Below, in pieces: positions 1 through 12,772 of a stretch of DNA of 64,000 bases. The DNA is taken from NCBI GenBank assembly GCA_018873245.2, contig JAEMBT020000005.1, positions 4,698,001 through 4,762,000 on the forward strand, written 5' to 3'. Numbering within the stretch: position 1 is the first letter of the stretch; each line of letters begins with the position of its first letter. The DNA comes from Archegozetes longisetosus (Eukaryota; Arthropoda; Arachnida; Sarcoptiformes; Trhypochthoniidae). A program made the position numbers and the translations under genes. The notes under the pieces were generated by a model that was given only the letters and a program-made list of their open reading frames with translations, searched no databases and was not told where the DNA came from.

Positions 1-1836
1 TGACTTAATCCATTTTTATCTTTAATGGCTCCACGGCTACCTTCTGTTAGATATCTAGCTCTAAAAATAATAAACATTCAATTATGACATACGATAATTA
101 AGATTAGATGATCTAATTTTTAGCCAATGGAAAGTTTATTAGTGACATAAATATTTATAACAATAGATTGGTATTCAAATAATTAGCTGAAATACGAGAA
201 TCTCTCTCAAGTCACAGGAAATTCTAATTTAGTGTTCAATTTCATAGCTATTTTAAACATTAAAACTAATCCCAAATTGACTTCTACCTTAATTCAAGCT
301 TATTGTAATTTTACTCCTAATTTTAAGCTTTTCAAATCAAAATTTCATCTGAAAATTTCAATCATTTTTACGTCATTTAAGTCGATTGTTGAAAATTGCT
401 TATTTTTAAAACTAGTTATTAGTTTTTACAAAGTGTTCCTGTATTTGAGTGTAAAATTTGAGAAGAGATTACTCCTTAATGCTTACAAATTATAGCCTTG
501 TTTTGACTCAGCCTAAAAAGCCTAGAATATGTTAGATTTAGGAATGCCTTATTCTTTAACTAAACTATAGTGAAGTGAAAAGGGAGCAAAACAGATAGAT
601 GTTCAATTTATATAGCGATAAAAGTTCATTGATTATTAATCTAGTCATTTTTGGAAAACTACTACTACACTCTTATCAATTAAGATCCTAAACAAATACT
701 CATCATTTTATTCAATGTTCTAATTATCTCACCAAACCTAAAATATGCAAATAATCCTAAGTCGAAAATGCAATCTTCTAACTCATTTTCAATTGAATGA
801 GAGAATATAAAAGCTATCAACTTGGTTATATTTTGCAATACCCTGAGAATAGTTTCAATTTGATTAAATGCTATAAGAAAGTACAAGATATTGATCTATT
901 GTTTAATTAGATTCTGACTGCAAACAATAGATTGTGAGAATTATCTCAAATAAGAATAAACTGCACTTTGAAATTGTTATTTGACTTGAATATTAATCAT
1001 ATTTCAAGTACGTTAAGTCTTAGTAGAATTGAGACAGTAATCCAATTGTATTGAAATTGAATATTTATGAAGCATATCATACTACTAAATATAATTAAAT
1101 ATATCTCAATCATTCGTTTAATCGAAACACTAAACTTATTATTTTATACCAGACTTCAACTATTGACAAATTTCAGCCAAAAACTACTTAAGAACTAAAG
1201 TCAAACAGAAGATAAAAGATTATAACAATGGACTTCAACCTGAATTAGGCTCTTCTGATCAAACATTGAAACCATTGAAAGATTGTACTATTTTATTTAC
1301 TAAACATTCAGTTATTTATTCAACATTTATTATCTAAAGGCAAAAGACCTAAATCTAAATCAACACTAAAACCAAATCAATACCAATACCAAATCAACAC
1401 TAAAACCAAACCAAAACCAAAGTCAAAATTTAGACAATTATTAATTTAGTTATTATTACTTTTATAAAATTGATCCAAAAAATTATAACAAAACAAAAAT
1501 ATTTCCAAACCTGTGTTGCTCTTCTGGTTGAGACAGTATTTTAAGCTCGAATTTTCCATTTTTCGATTTTGACTGATAGCTAACCGCTTTATTAACGTTA
1601 GTATTAGTCGAATGAATGGTTGTTTCCATCAGAGGTTCGTTCACTTCTTTCATCAATGCCTTCAACAAAAGTATCTCTTCATCAAAACGAACCATTTTAT
1701 TGATAGTAGGCGACAAATTAGACCCACAAAACCCTGAATCGTCGTCGATGTCTGTCGAACCTGTCGTTAGACTTCGTTCTGAACTTGAAGTCAACGAATG
1801 TTTACGTTTTCCTGATTTGCCCATCAATTGAGTAAA
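1..1836 (-). CDS. NFAT5-like Rel-homology transcription factor (partial, N-terminal part)
   Basis: Two exons on the minus strand can be joined. The upstream one (1836-1511) encodes a basic, serine-rich stretch starting around MGKSGKRKHS and ends FELKILSQPEEQHR. The next exon (60-1, cut by the window edge) continues ARYLTEGSRGAIKDKNG. The junction is in phase (AG|A) with GT and AG at the intron ends. The joined stretch QPEEQHRARYLTEGSRG is the start of the DNA-binding Rel-homology domain of NFAT proteins; the LTEGSRG form is closest to NFAT5 (the calcineurin-independent, osmotic-stress member) rather than NFATc1-4. In this family the segment contains the DNA-recognition loop. The rest of the Rel-homology and IPT domains must lie left of the window. 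The true start is uncertain: ATG at 1824 is possible, but an in-phase acceptor at 1837-1838 suggests an upstream coding exon. Confidence 0.85.
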
Positions 1837-2968
1837 CTATTCATGAAATGATTGAACACTTGATTGAGATTTGATTTAGATTATAAGTGAATTGAATGAG
1901 AATAAAAATAATTTGTAAATGAGTGGTAAATAGTTATTTGAGTTTGACATTTATTATTAGAATTAAGTGTGTTTTCTTTAACGATTTCTACTGCTTCATG
2001 ACCTATTTGTTAAAATGTACGATCTAAAGTATCAATAACACAACGAGACACCAATTACACCATACATTTTTTTCTATCTCTATTCATTCCTAAATTATTA
2101 CCCTGTTCATTTTTCATTTATTACCTGTTTCGTAATTTCCTGCGTCTATATTTCATTTATAACTCTAATAACTGTTTTATTATAGTTAAATAATTATATT
2201 AACAAACAAAGTAATTATTATTTATATCGAGTTTTGGTTGTAATTCATTGAAAATTCAATAATATAATAGATGGCATTGCAAGCAAACATTGATTTGCTT
2301 CAATTATTTTTGTTTTATAATGTTTTTTTACTTGTTTAAATCTTTAAAAGTCCTATTTGTGACCAGACTTTTAATGAGTTTTTTTAATATTTAAGTTTAG
2401 GTCAGTTTCGTATTTGAATCTATAGTGAATGATGGAACTCATCAAATGAATACTTCACATTTGTTCGTGTTTGTCATTAAACTAGCTACAACTTCTCAAA
2501 ATGAATTTAATGTAATATTAGCTGAATATATAATCGATAATAAACTTACAAATAACTGCTTTGAGGATGTAAATAATGAATTGAATAGTTGTTTATAAAC
2601 TGCTAAAACTATTGCAATTTATTATTGAACTAAACGAGGACTTAAATAAGAATTGAATAGATTGTCTAACGCTTGTGGTTAATTGAACACTTGGTTTATA
2701 ACTTTAATCATAAGTTATTTGATTAACTTTTACAACTTTGTTGATTTATATTAAATTGTATATCATATTCATAAATATGGGTTAATGTAAACGTAAAGCA
2801 TTATGTAATTGAGAGTAAATGTATTGCATTTTTACATTAATTATTACATTTAAACAATATAATAAGATTAAGTGATGAATCACTTTTGCAATGATGGCAT
2901 AGAAAAACAATTGTTTTAGGAATAATAGTATAGAAAAAAAGTAATAATATAGTAAAAAAACAAAATAC

Positions 2969-3164
2969 CTGTTGTGGCGAATGTTCTATAAGAATATCAT
3001 TATTAGTAAGGGTGAAATCACTTATATCTAATAATGCGTTTTCATCATCTTCAATAATAGGTCTATTTTGGTAAATAAAACTCATATTTTGATTTTCAAT
3101 CATCAAACAGATAGTTAATAAATCGATATAAACACAAGCTGGTAGTGGATCACAAGAGAAGTAG
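2969..3164 (-). CDS. Probable further upstream exon of the NFAT5-like gene
   Basis: An open stretch on the minus strand from an AG acceptor (3165-3166) to a GT donor (2967-2968). It ends NDILIEHSPQQ in phase 0, which matches the phase of the acceptor before the next exon (1836). It carries an acidic patch (IIEDDENALLDISDF). No domain is recognised; NFAT N-terminal regions are poorly conserved, so similarity cannot settle the matter. Translation could begin at one of its internal methionines (MIENQN or MSFIYQN). The assignment rests only on strand, order, splice signals and phase. It could also be a chance open frame. Confidence 0.45.
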
Positions 3165-4022
3165 CTACGAATGAAATCAATATAAGTTAAGACTAGTTTG
3201 GTGTCACACAAAATACAAGTTTGTCACTAAGGCTTAACCAAATAGAGAGTAATATCCAATTGAATTTGAAAATGTGTATAAAGAACACTTACTATCGAGG
3301 TTGGAATTGAGTCTAAATCGAACCTGTGTCTACAGACTGACCATCCCATCGGATCCTCTTATTTCTACACAACTGTATGTATACCTCAGGAATCACTTGT
3401 GGCACGTGAAGCGTTCTTCAACGTTAATCAAAGCAGTCTAAATGGGCGTCAACTAAATGCTATGCATTCAAATTACACTTAAATGTTTAGCTTCTTTCAA
3501 CTTACACTAATCTCTGCCAGCAATCTATAGTGGAGTTTATGTAGCGCTTCAAGAGTGTGGGGCTTTAGGGGGGTTGTTTAGTTCTTTTAGGGGGTTATTT
3601 AGTGCTTCTAGAGAGTGTAGGACTTTTGGAGGGGTTCATTTATATAAACCCCTGATTCCCTGCGCCCTCTAAAAAGACTATAATATATAGTGTTTATATT
3701 ATAAACACTACTGAATTCACTCTATTCAACTGAATGCATTTCTCTATATTTTTATATTAAAATAATTTATTTATTTTCTGAAACTTATCAATTCTATCGA
3801 TTCCTATAATTAAGTGGCTCGATAATTTTTTAGACTGAAAATGAAAATCATACTTCAAGTTTGAAACTTTTCATAGTAATAAGAGTTAAAAGAAAAAGTT
3901 AACACGAGTTAAATTGCACAACCTTACTATGTTGATTTATTGTGTTTGCTTTGATTCCTGAATATGATTCGAATAATTCAGAGAAACTATTTTTGGTTGT
4001 TTTGAAAAAAGTCTAGAAAGTA

Positions 4023-4059
4023 TTTGTGGCATTGAGTGCTTACAGTCAATGCCCACAAA
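4023..4059. repeat. Short hairpin, 13-bp stem with a one-base bulge
   Basis: TTTGTGGCATTGA at 4023-4035 is complementary to 4046-4059 apart from one extra base, with a 10-base loop (gtgcttacag). It is too short for a typical microRNA precursor and may be a relic of an inverted-repeat element. Confidence 0.6.
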
Positions 4060-5864
4060 GTAGTATCTGTTGACACCGCTTAAGTAAAGTTGGCATAGAA
4101 GGTCCCCCTTATGAGGATGTTATAAATAGCACCAAAGAGGACCAACAAGTATATCATAAGCAAATCTTAGGGATAAAATAATTTGCCGAGAGTTTTTATC
4201 ACTCGCAGTCTTGTTATCGGTCAAAATGTTTTCGATTGGTTGTTGAGGAAATGGCTTTTTAAGCAATATTTGTAGAGACGATAGCTGTTTGTTGCTACTG
4301 CACTAACTCTAAATATCCCGATTTAACTGTATATTCATTTCTTTTACCCAACTCCACCTTTGATTATTCATTTTTCAATATTTTTTCAACATTTTCAAAT
4401 ATATTTAGGGCTTTAGTAAGAATGTCGGTTATTCTTTGTCAGAAAATTCAGTAGAAATCGAAATTAAAGTTATTTTTAGAAGTTCTTATCAGCAGTAGTA
4501 TATGTTGGATCATTAATGATATATTTGAGGGACTACTTTGAAAATAGTGTTTACTATTTAGAAAATGAAGTCATTATTTTATTTGTAAACATGTTGTATG
4601 TGTTCAGTAAGCTCCTAATTTTCCTAATAATCTCATTTAACTATTTTCACTCTTTAGAAAACATGAATAGTTTGCGATTTGCATAATGAGTTCCCGATTC
4701 GTTTCAATAGAAACTGATGTTATTTAGACTTTCATTCAAATAGATATTATTTTTTTGAATGACATTTTCAACAATCTAAACTTGGACTCAATTCAGTTAA
4801 TTAGTGCAGAGTTTTGATGAAATCAGGCTTTAATAGCAGAGTTTTACAATCTATTTTCGATTGGATAGTATCGAATATCTTTTGTCAAGGCTGAGAAACT
4901 CTAAATCCATGGCTTTGGTATGTGAAGAGGGGATTAATAAAAAAATTCGAATCTTACCTGTAGGACAGAATTTTTTCGCAAATAAACAAACCAAAAAATA
5001 ACTAAATTTGTTATTAATATTCTTAACGAATCGTCAACAGAATATCTAAATTAAATTGCATATGAGTTGAATTTCAAGTTTAGCTAAACTATCATTTGAT
5101 ATTGGATTCACTGAAATGAAAAATTCTGAAAAATCAAAACTTAATGCCAAGATTAAGGCGTGTATGGTCCTGAAAATCTTGAACATAGAGTTCAAGGTTA
5201 ATCGAGGCTCAAGATGTGGGCTAAAAGCACAAAGACTGTGCTAAGTCATGTGATGGAGGCCGCCAACAACCGGAAACACCTGAAAATCAAGTGGAGGCTC
5301 CAAACTGATTGGTCCTCTTCGACGATGATTCGCAAAATCGAAAAAATTGCTTTTCAAGTAGTTTTAGTTTCACTTAATATTGAAGATTGTTTAACATGAT
5401 TTTTATCTGCATTTTTTGGTTTAAGATCTTTTTTTTAATAAAAGCCGAATAGATTTACAATAATCCGAAAGTGAAGCGTTAGTATATTGAAGAGTAAAGA
5501 GCACTCAAGAGAATTCTATTCTTATGTTCAACTTATGTTTTAGAAAATATATTTGACACTATCGCTCATTAAACCTCAAAATTAAGGAATTCAACTTCAA
5601 CTTAGGAAATATTCTGATTTCAAGTAAATCAAAAACAAAAGTCAGCGTATTTTGATCCTGAGTTATCTTACATACACGTGGAACTGAAAGAATGATAAAG
5701 GAGGAGGTTCTAAATCAATAAAAAAACTGGTTTATGGGTTCATTCACTTATAAAACACACGTGTATGAGTTATGAGATCAGAATATCTCTGTATTTACAG
5801 TTAAGCAGTAAAGTAAAATTACATAGCATTAAATATAATATAACATGCTACTTTAACATACTGA

Positions 5865-6084
5865 TACACTCAAAATCCTAATAATCCTTGATAGCACCTA
5901 GAAGTGATGTACCGGTATAGGATACTTATGTAGGGTAAATTTATAAAAAAAAACTTATATAATATTCAATATAGAGACAGAAGCAAATCAAACTTGGCAA
6001 CAAATAGGTGTGCATTACGAGGAGGTTGACATATGAGCGAGATATTATTGTTGCTATCGCGGACAATTAAGTTTAGAAGAGTAG
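5865..6084. repeat. MITE-like inverted repeat, family A, copy 1
   Basis: The left end (actcaaaatcctaataatcc... gatagcacc) is an imperfect inverse of the right end, which read on the minus strand is ctaaacttaattgtcc... gatagcaac. The same end sequence recurs near 8064-8220, about 33018-33237, and singly at about 30432. No open frame inside. Ends are approximate. Confidence 0.5.
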
Positions 6085-7155
6085 ATTAGTAGAATTTTTG
6101 ACATCGAATCAATGATGTGTCAACCTTAGCCTGTTTTAGTTAAAGCAACCCTCTGCAATTCTTTACTTTTTCGTATCCTTTCGTAAGGTCATTAAACAAA
6201 ATATTTTCTATCACAAACGAAAACAAGTAAACAAATTTTAAAGTGTTTAAGTTGCAATTTATTAGTCATAAAGCAATAATAAAGTTAAATCAACTTTAAC
6301 TAATTATTAATTTTTGTATCGATAGGCTACAGTACTCATTCATTGTTTGTACGTTTTGAAAATCGTTTTGTTAAATAAAACTTTTCAATAATGGATGACT
6401 CGAGTAGTCAAGTCAGTAAACTTTAGATTCGGGTGGACATAGTCCGAAATACTAAGTCGGAGTACACTGATCATATTGAACATGATTAAAAATATATAAT
6501 TTTCCGGTAAAACCTATTATCTAAATTTGAATCATTCAGTAGCTTTATTTGTTCTTTTGTAACTATGGCAAATTAAGAAAATTTTGTATTCAAAATATTT
6601 CTGTGTAGTTAACGAGAATTTAAGTGGGATGCCTGTTCACCCTCAGCCCTTCTGGCTTTGCCACAGAATTACTTAGAAAGCTTTGTATTACTTTTGAAGC
6701 ATCTCTGAAAAAGTAAATAGATTTTATTATATAGAAATAGGTGAATGAGACTTTTCTATAATGTCAATGAGTTACTGAAGCTTTAGATGAGTAATTCCAA
6801 AGAGAAGTAAGTTATCTCAGTCTACGGTATTTTTAGTTATCTTAATCTTATGCGCAATCTTGAGCCACAATTAAAGGGCTCTCTTAAGTTTAGTAATGCG
6901 TCACATAATAGTTGAAAAGACCTCTGAAGTAGCACAAAAATGTAAACACAGCTGAAAATTGATTTGAAAAGTTCGTTTTTAACAGTTTCCTAGTTTAATG
7001 CAATGTTAATTAATGTTAGTTTTTGTTAAGTACACTTCAAATTGAATAATCACTTAATTTCTATTAAGATTTGGTAAACAGTTCGTTAAACAAATATATT
7101 GATTTGAGAGTAATTATGATTTTTTAATTAGTTAAATATATATAAATGAAATAAA

Positions 7156-10100
7156 ATGGTAATAAAACGAGTGTTAACCTCATGGCCTGTGGTTTGTGCA
7201 AGTCTAATGACCACAAGTGTTGGATCCATGATTTTAATTAAGTATATCATTTTATATCGGTATTGACTTTACTCAAAATGACTAACACTGATGCTTACAA
7301 TTTTGTCATTGATATTGCATTTTAAAAGTTATTATTTAACCAATAAATTAATATATCATATTTTACTCTATTTTCAACTGAACGAAACATTGCAAAATAT
7401 TAATCGTAACTAATATAATATTTCATTTGAGCTTACGTTGCAAAACAAATTGTTCAAGTTGGAAAGCTTGGGCATTTGTTTCTCTAAAATCTTTATCACG
7501 TGTTCAGTTGAAAAATTAAAAATTCAATAAAATATAATAAATTTATGAATTTGACGATAACTCTAAACAACTTTAAACTGCAATACAAATGAGATGATAT
7601 TAGTTAATAGCTGAATAATGATAACAATGATTTGAATACTAATGACTCGAGTTACCATAACATGAAATTATAGTGAAATTTACATTGAATATTGACATAA
7701 ATCAAATTTGACAATAGAGAATATTTAAACCCACGCTATCATGGAAAAGAAAGCCTAAAGGGAAAAGTCATAGTAATAACAGGCGCCAACACTGGAATCG
7801 GAAAAGAAGTGGCCAAACAAATGGCACAAAGAGGTGGTCGAGTCATAATGGGCTGTAGGGATGAGTCAAAGTGTATGAAAGCGAGGAAAGAAATCATTTT
7901 GGCCACTAAAAACCCGAACGTTATTTGTAGATCACTTGATTTGTCATCCATGCAGTCTATCAGAGAATTCGCTAATTCAGTAAATAATAGTAAGAATCGA
8001 TTCAATTTTGTTCAATTTTCCCTATTGTAGACAAATTGATGTCTTGTATAATTTACTTAAGAGAGTACATCCAAAACTTAATAATGACCGATAGCAACTA
8101 AAAATGATGCGTTGTGATGACATGTTTTCCATGAGATCATAATATCTTCAGATATAAGAAACATTACAGGGAGGTTAGCATTTGTTGTTACTATCAAAGG
8201 TTATTAAGTTTTTGAGTACTTAAAGGTTTGGTTTAATCGTGATTTTAAACAAAAGTGAAAAAGTAAAATGTTTTCGTTAGAATTAGAGGTTTGTTTCAAA
8301 AAATAAATTATGGACTGAAAACTGTCTCAAAACATTAGTTTCTAAAAGATGTCATTGATGAAAGATGTTAAACGAGGAAAGTTTTTTGACTTGAAGGACT
8401 TGTAATACAAGTGCAACAATTTATTATTTTAGTGAGAAATAAATGAGGAATAATCTAAGTTAATATCTCGAGAAAGACTAGCTGAGGTACTCTAGTTTAG
8501 AAACAAATAAATAGAAAGAAAAAAGTAGAGACACAAATGTAATTTAAACTATCGATAATATCTGCAAACATGTTAGCCCAGTAAAACCATCAATTATTGG
8601 GATAGTAGAATTGAATACTAAGTATGACTAAGTCTTATAGTCTATTATATGCAGGAGTAGATTTTCCTCAAAGTCAATTCCAGGTTTAGTGTTTTAAATC
8701 GATTTATATTGAACTTATTTGATTTTTTACAAACAACCAAATGAGACCCCATTAAATGTAATTGGAAAAATGAGGGCCAGTTCATCACTTGCAGTGATCG
8801 TTTACAGGAAGTAAATTAAAAACTCAAAAATATTTATGCTGTAAATTCTAATTAGAAATTGACGCAAATTATATGTATTGAGTAATAGAAAATTGAAATA
8901 TCTATAAAGAAAGCTAAAACACATGATGATTTGTTGAATATCTATGCAAATGTGTTGACAAAAATGAAAGTATATTTGATTAATATGATTCATTTTACTT
9001 AAAATGTCTTTATTTCAATTTTGAAAAGATGAATCAGCGCTGCATTTACTTATAAACAACGCTGGAGTCATGAATTGCCCAAAAAGTTACACAAAAGATG
9101 GCTTTGAAATGCATTTAGGAGTTAATCACTTGGGTATCATATCTTATTATATAATTTGATCAAATAAATCACATAAAACAGTAAAGTAATGTTATTATGT
9201 CTGTTGCACTATCAAAGCGAAAACATTACATAAGTTGTCACATAAAGCATTGGATTCTTGCATAAACTGACATCAGCTTCACTAATACCTATGTGAGAGC
9301 TTCGCTGATTTGTGAGCGATTATCAGTTGATCATTAGTTTTAACCCATTTATTTATGAGAGTAAAGGGTTGCGAGTAAGCTTTCAATAAAACTCAAACTA
9401 CCTGTACTTTGTTTCTAATTAGCTTTAATTATTTATAACTTAATTTAATAACCATTTCCAAACATAATTAAATCAAATGAATCATTTTTTGGATTTGGTA
9501 ATTTGATTAATGTGCTAACTATTAATTGAAACTAAGTAATCAATTAAATTGCGAATTAAACTTGATTTGTTAGGACAAGTTATAGATAGGGATAATGTAC
9601 AGATTAGGATAACTTATAGGTTGAGATTTCTTACAGCAAACCAATCCCTGCTTTTCGAATTAGTTCTGCAGTTAACTATTGCTGAACACCTTCACTATAG
9701 ACATAATAAAGGAAAGAAAGCCTCGAAAGACTATAAAAAATGTAAGCATTCATATAATTAACTTTAAGGTCACTTTTTGCTGACAATGCTATTACTGGAA
9801 AAACTGAAAGCTTCAGCCCCAAGTCGGATAATCAATGTTTCGAGTGTTGCTCATAAAAGAGGTTCAATCAATTTCGACGATATCAATAGCGAAAAAGGTT
9901 ATGAACCGAAAAAAGCTTATAGTCAGAGCAAACTGGCGAACATCCTCTTCACCCGACAATTGGCAAAATTAGTGAAAGGGAGCGGAGTTTTTGTGTATGC
10001 AGTACATCCTGGACTAGTTAACACAGAGATCATGAGACACATGAGTTTCTACGATTCAATAAGCGGTTACATTATAAAGCCTATTTTATGGGTACTTTTG

Positions 10101-10345
10101 TTGCCTGCCAGTCATGCTGCACACTCTATTCTCTATTGTGCTCTAAGTCCAAATATTCAAAATGAATCCTTTAATGGAAAGTACTTTAGGTAACGAGAAC
10201 AACCACTTAATTAAACACACTTTAAATCGTATCTCATTTCTCTTACAGTAGGAGTCAACTTAGCGAAACCTCGGCTGAAGCTCAAGACGATGTAACTGCA
10301 AGAAAGCTATGGCTTCTAAGTGAGAAGTGGACTCAATTGAAATAA
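7156..10345 (+). CDS. RDH13-like retinol dehydrogenase (short-chain dehydrogenase/reductase)
   Basis: Five exons: 7156-7241, 7718-7989, 9029-9133, 9769-10189 and 10249-10345, giving 326 aa. All junctions are GT-AG and in phase. It is a classical SDR that should reduce or oxidise retinoids or similar carbonyls with NADP(H). Visible features: an N-terminal hydrophobic anchor (about residues 1-29, in the separate first exon), cofactor loop TGANTGIG (50-57), NNAG (129-132), catalytic Ser in INVSSVAH (179/180), and Tyr205/Lys209 in YSQSK. The C-terminal GKYFS...A..LW..S pattern is also typical. Order, length and the LLKDY-like linker after the anchor fit vertebrate RDH13 (331 aa, mitochondrial membrane) better than RDH11/12, but RDH14-like relatives cannot be excluded. 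The first exon was found from its ATG, hydrophobic content and matching phase 2 donor. Introns hold a MITE-like repeat. It is convergent with MAX. Confidence 0.93.
8064..8220. repeat. MITE-like inverted repeat, family A, copy 2 (in RDH13-like intron 2)
   Basis: Left end agtac...aaaacttaataatgacc-gatagcaac is inversely repeated at the right end (gttactatc...ttattaagttttt...gtact). It is about 157 bp with no coding capacity. This is the cleanest copy of the family in the window. Confidence 0.65.
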
Positions 10346-10476
10346 AGTGTCGAAATAAGTTCAATACTTTAGACACGTTTTTCAAAGCCTTTAGGAACAC
10401 AGGTGTTAGGCGGAGTTTAAACGAAAAGAGGGCACGTAACCTTTCGAAGGGTTATTTTTTATATTTAGTCAATAAA
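10341..10476 (+). terminator. Candidate poly(A) signals of the RDH13-like gene
   Basis: AATAAA overlaps the stop codon at 10341-10346 (probably chance). A second AATAAA at 10471-10476, about 125 bases past the stop, is better placed to set the 3' end. Confidence 0.5.
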
Positions 10477-11141
10477 AACAATTGAAGTGAGAAAATCATA
10501 ATTAACTGCTATGTTGAAAAGACAGTTCAATAATTGAGACTTAGCAACGAAATCCATTAAATGTATAATGTCATAAAGCGATTTAATTACTTTATTATTA
10601 TTAGAGCTCACTTGAGATTAAGCAGATTTTTATACAGATAACATTAATGCAGACAATTGTGGCTTTAAATGTTTATAATTAAACATTAAACAAACAATTT
10701 TGTAGATTATTAATTGATTTCTTAATAATTAAGACCAATAGAGTTAAGATAAAATTGATGAATTGGATGGAGAACAGCAAACTTCATCTAACTATGAAGC
10801 CTTCAAATGATTCTGCACTGGGATTCGGCTAATAATCGAATCGAATGGTGTGATTTGCGAAATTGAGGCTTTCTTAAAAGGAAAAATAGCAGTCGGAGCA
10901 GAATCAAGTAATTAATAATCACAGTGAAAGATGTCGAAGCATTGGTTTTGTTCATACAAGGAAAAAATAAAACAATAATATACATCATTTTTGTATGAGA
11001 TTTTCAATGAATTTCAATCATATTAATGCGATTTAATGCGATTCAATGCAATTTAATGCAATTCGCTGAATGAGAGCAAAATTGTACATATTTTAATCAC
11101 TGGGATATAGGCCTAACCAATAAGACCTATCGATTTGATGA
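10346..11141. other. Convergent intergenic region between the RDH13-like gene and MAX
   Basis: About 0.8 kb that should contain both 3' UTRs. Near 11020-11065 there are five or so degenerate copies of a 10-bp unit (taatgcgatt / taatgcaatt). No gene seen. Confidence 0.6.
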
Positions 11142-12772
11142 TTATGATGGAACAGACGAGGCCACTCCTGTTGATAATATGGCAGTAGAAGATTCGGATG
11201 ACTCACTTTCGATCTTAAGCTTTTTGTTTTTCTGTAAAGATCTCTTTTGTTGGGCCGAATTAATACCAATACCAATACTGCCATTACTACTGCCTGTACT
11301 GACATTTCCGTTATGAGCGGCGTCCACGTCTGATATACTATCACTATCAGAAACACCATCGAACGAAGAAACTGATTCGCTCTTCATTTTACTATGACTT
11401 GAAGGGTCTAATAGTGATGTGCCGTTGAAATCGGCGATTCCCGCACTCTTTGCTTTTTCCAAAGTCCGAACTACTGGCAATGAATGAGATTAAATCATTT
11501 CAATGGTATTTCAAACGGCAGTCAAATATATTTGAAATGGTAATCAAATGAGATTTGAAATAGCAGTCAAATATATTTGAAATGATTCAATTGAACAAAT
11601 GATATGTGTTGAGCTCACTTTGTTCCTCGAGAACCTTGTTTTGTCTTTTAAGATCATCGATGTCTGCCTGAACAGTAGTGTTCTTGCGTCTCATGAAAGC
11701 AATATATTCTGCTGCCTTTTTGAGTATCTGAGCTCGAGATGCCTTAAATGTGATAGACTAAAATTAATACGTTTCAATCAGAATCTTGTCCAATGCAAAT
11801 ACTTTTTCTACTACAGCTTTCATCGAACATACTTTTTCTCCATGAAGAGATGGTACTGAATCTCTTAAACTGCTGAAACTATCCTTTATGTGGTCGCGAC
11901 GCTTCCTCTCGAGTGCGTTGTGATGCGCGCGTTTGTCAGCCTATAGAGTGTTCAATACAGTATTCAATACAATCCACATTCACTATAACACACTTTATGT
12001 ATTTTCTATGCTGAGTATGAAATATACATTTGCAGTACTAAACACTTCGTATACTGTACTTTGAGTACAACTGACGTTTAGTACAAAACGCTGTGTATTG
12101 TATTCTGGATACAATAATCCATTGCTAACTATAACTACATGCAAATCAATAGACTATGAAAGCTTAAGGCATAGCTAAAGTTGGTGATTAGGACAGATTG
12201 ATAAAAATAATTATGATTCAAACAATTATGACCCAAGTCCAACAAATAGGTGCACTCACACTCAGCGCGCATAACATCAACAGATCAAAACAAATTAATA
12301 ATTAGTTCAGTCAAATACCTGTGAATAAGTTGTATTTCTATTAGAATCTCCACTAATAGATGCAGAGGAACCCAAGTCTTCATCCTATTAAAAGTAATAG
12401 GAAATCAATGTGTCAACGATCAAATGCAATGGAAACAATACTATTGTTTAGGAATGAGTGTGAGACAAACAAATGGTTAGTACAGATGATAAAGGAATAA
12501 AAAGTTATCTCAAGCAAATTATAGTAAGATAGATATGGTATGCAATGATTGGGGCATATAATGCGATATAAAAAGGAGTTGAAAGTAGAGTGAAATGTAA
12601 TATTTAAAACACAATAGAATATAAGCTAAGTTCAATAGAGAGCATTAGAGGCATTACAGTTATGGTGGTCCCTATCATTACACTTCTACTAATCAAAATA
12701 CAAATCAATACAAATCACTACAAAAACACTTACATCACTTTCGATATCTACATCTTTGTCTTCATCGCTCAT
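11142..12772 (-). CDS. MAX: MAX, bHLH-leucine zipper dimerisation partner of MYC
   Basis: Five minus-strand exons: 12772-12734, 12384-12319, 11940-11833, 11742-11619 and 11473-11142, giving 222 aa. All phases agree. The protein opens [14 protein letters not shown] 22-aa exon ([11 protein letters not shown]...) follows, at the place where vertebrate MAX has an alternative nine-residue insert. The basic region and helix 1 ([20 protein letters not shown], residues 36-55) keep the E-box contacts His42, Glu46 and Arg50. Helix 2 and zipper ([21 protein letters not shown]..., 72-112) are near identical to known MAX. The zipper continues in the last exon (VRTLEKAK). The C-terminal tail is long, serine-rich and then basic ([13 protein letters not shown]), a probable nuclear localisation signal. 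MAX binds CACGTG as homodimer or with MYC, MXD and MNT. Both the E46 and R50 contacts are intact, so it should be functional. Confidence 0.96.
11515..11585. repeat. Direct repeat in MAX intron 4
   Basis: The unit gcagtcaaatatatttgaaatg occurs twice in this stretch (about 11517 and 11562) with a related partial copy between. Non-coding. Confidence 0.6.

Larger units (their letters stand above)
3165..7155. other. Intergenic region, AT-rich, with hairpins and inverted-repeat elements
   Basis: About 4 kb between the NFAT5-like gene (minus) and the RDH13-like gene (plus), so it should hold both promoters. No convincing exon was found. It contains an unusual G-run patch (about 3541-3645), a perfect-loop hairpin (4023-4059) and a MITE-like inverted repeat (about 5865-6084). 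A 61-codon open frame around 5214-5399 is less AT-rich than its surroundings but matches nothing I recognise. Confidence 0.6.

Noticed and set aside
3290-3380. tRNA-like GGTTCGATTTAG on the minus strand
   Set aside because: The T-arm stem does not pair and there is no anticodon or acceptor stem.
5214-5399. Open frame MWAKSTKTVLSHVMEAAN...
   Set aside because: No recognisable domain, no splice partners and low complexity; may be a decayed repeat.
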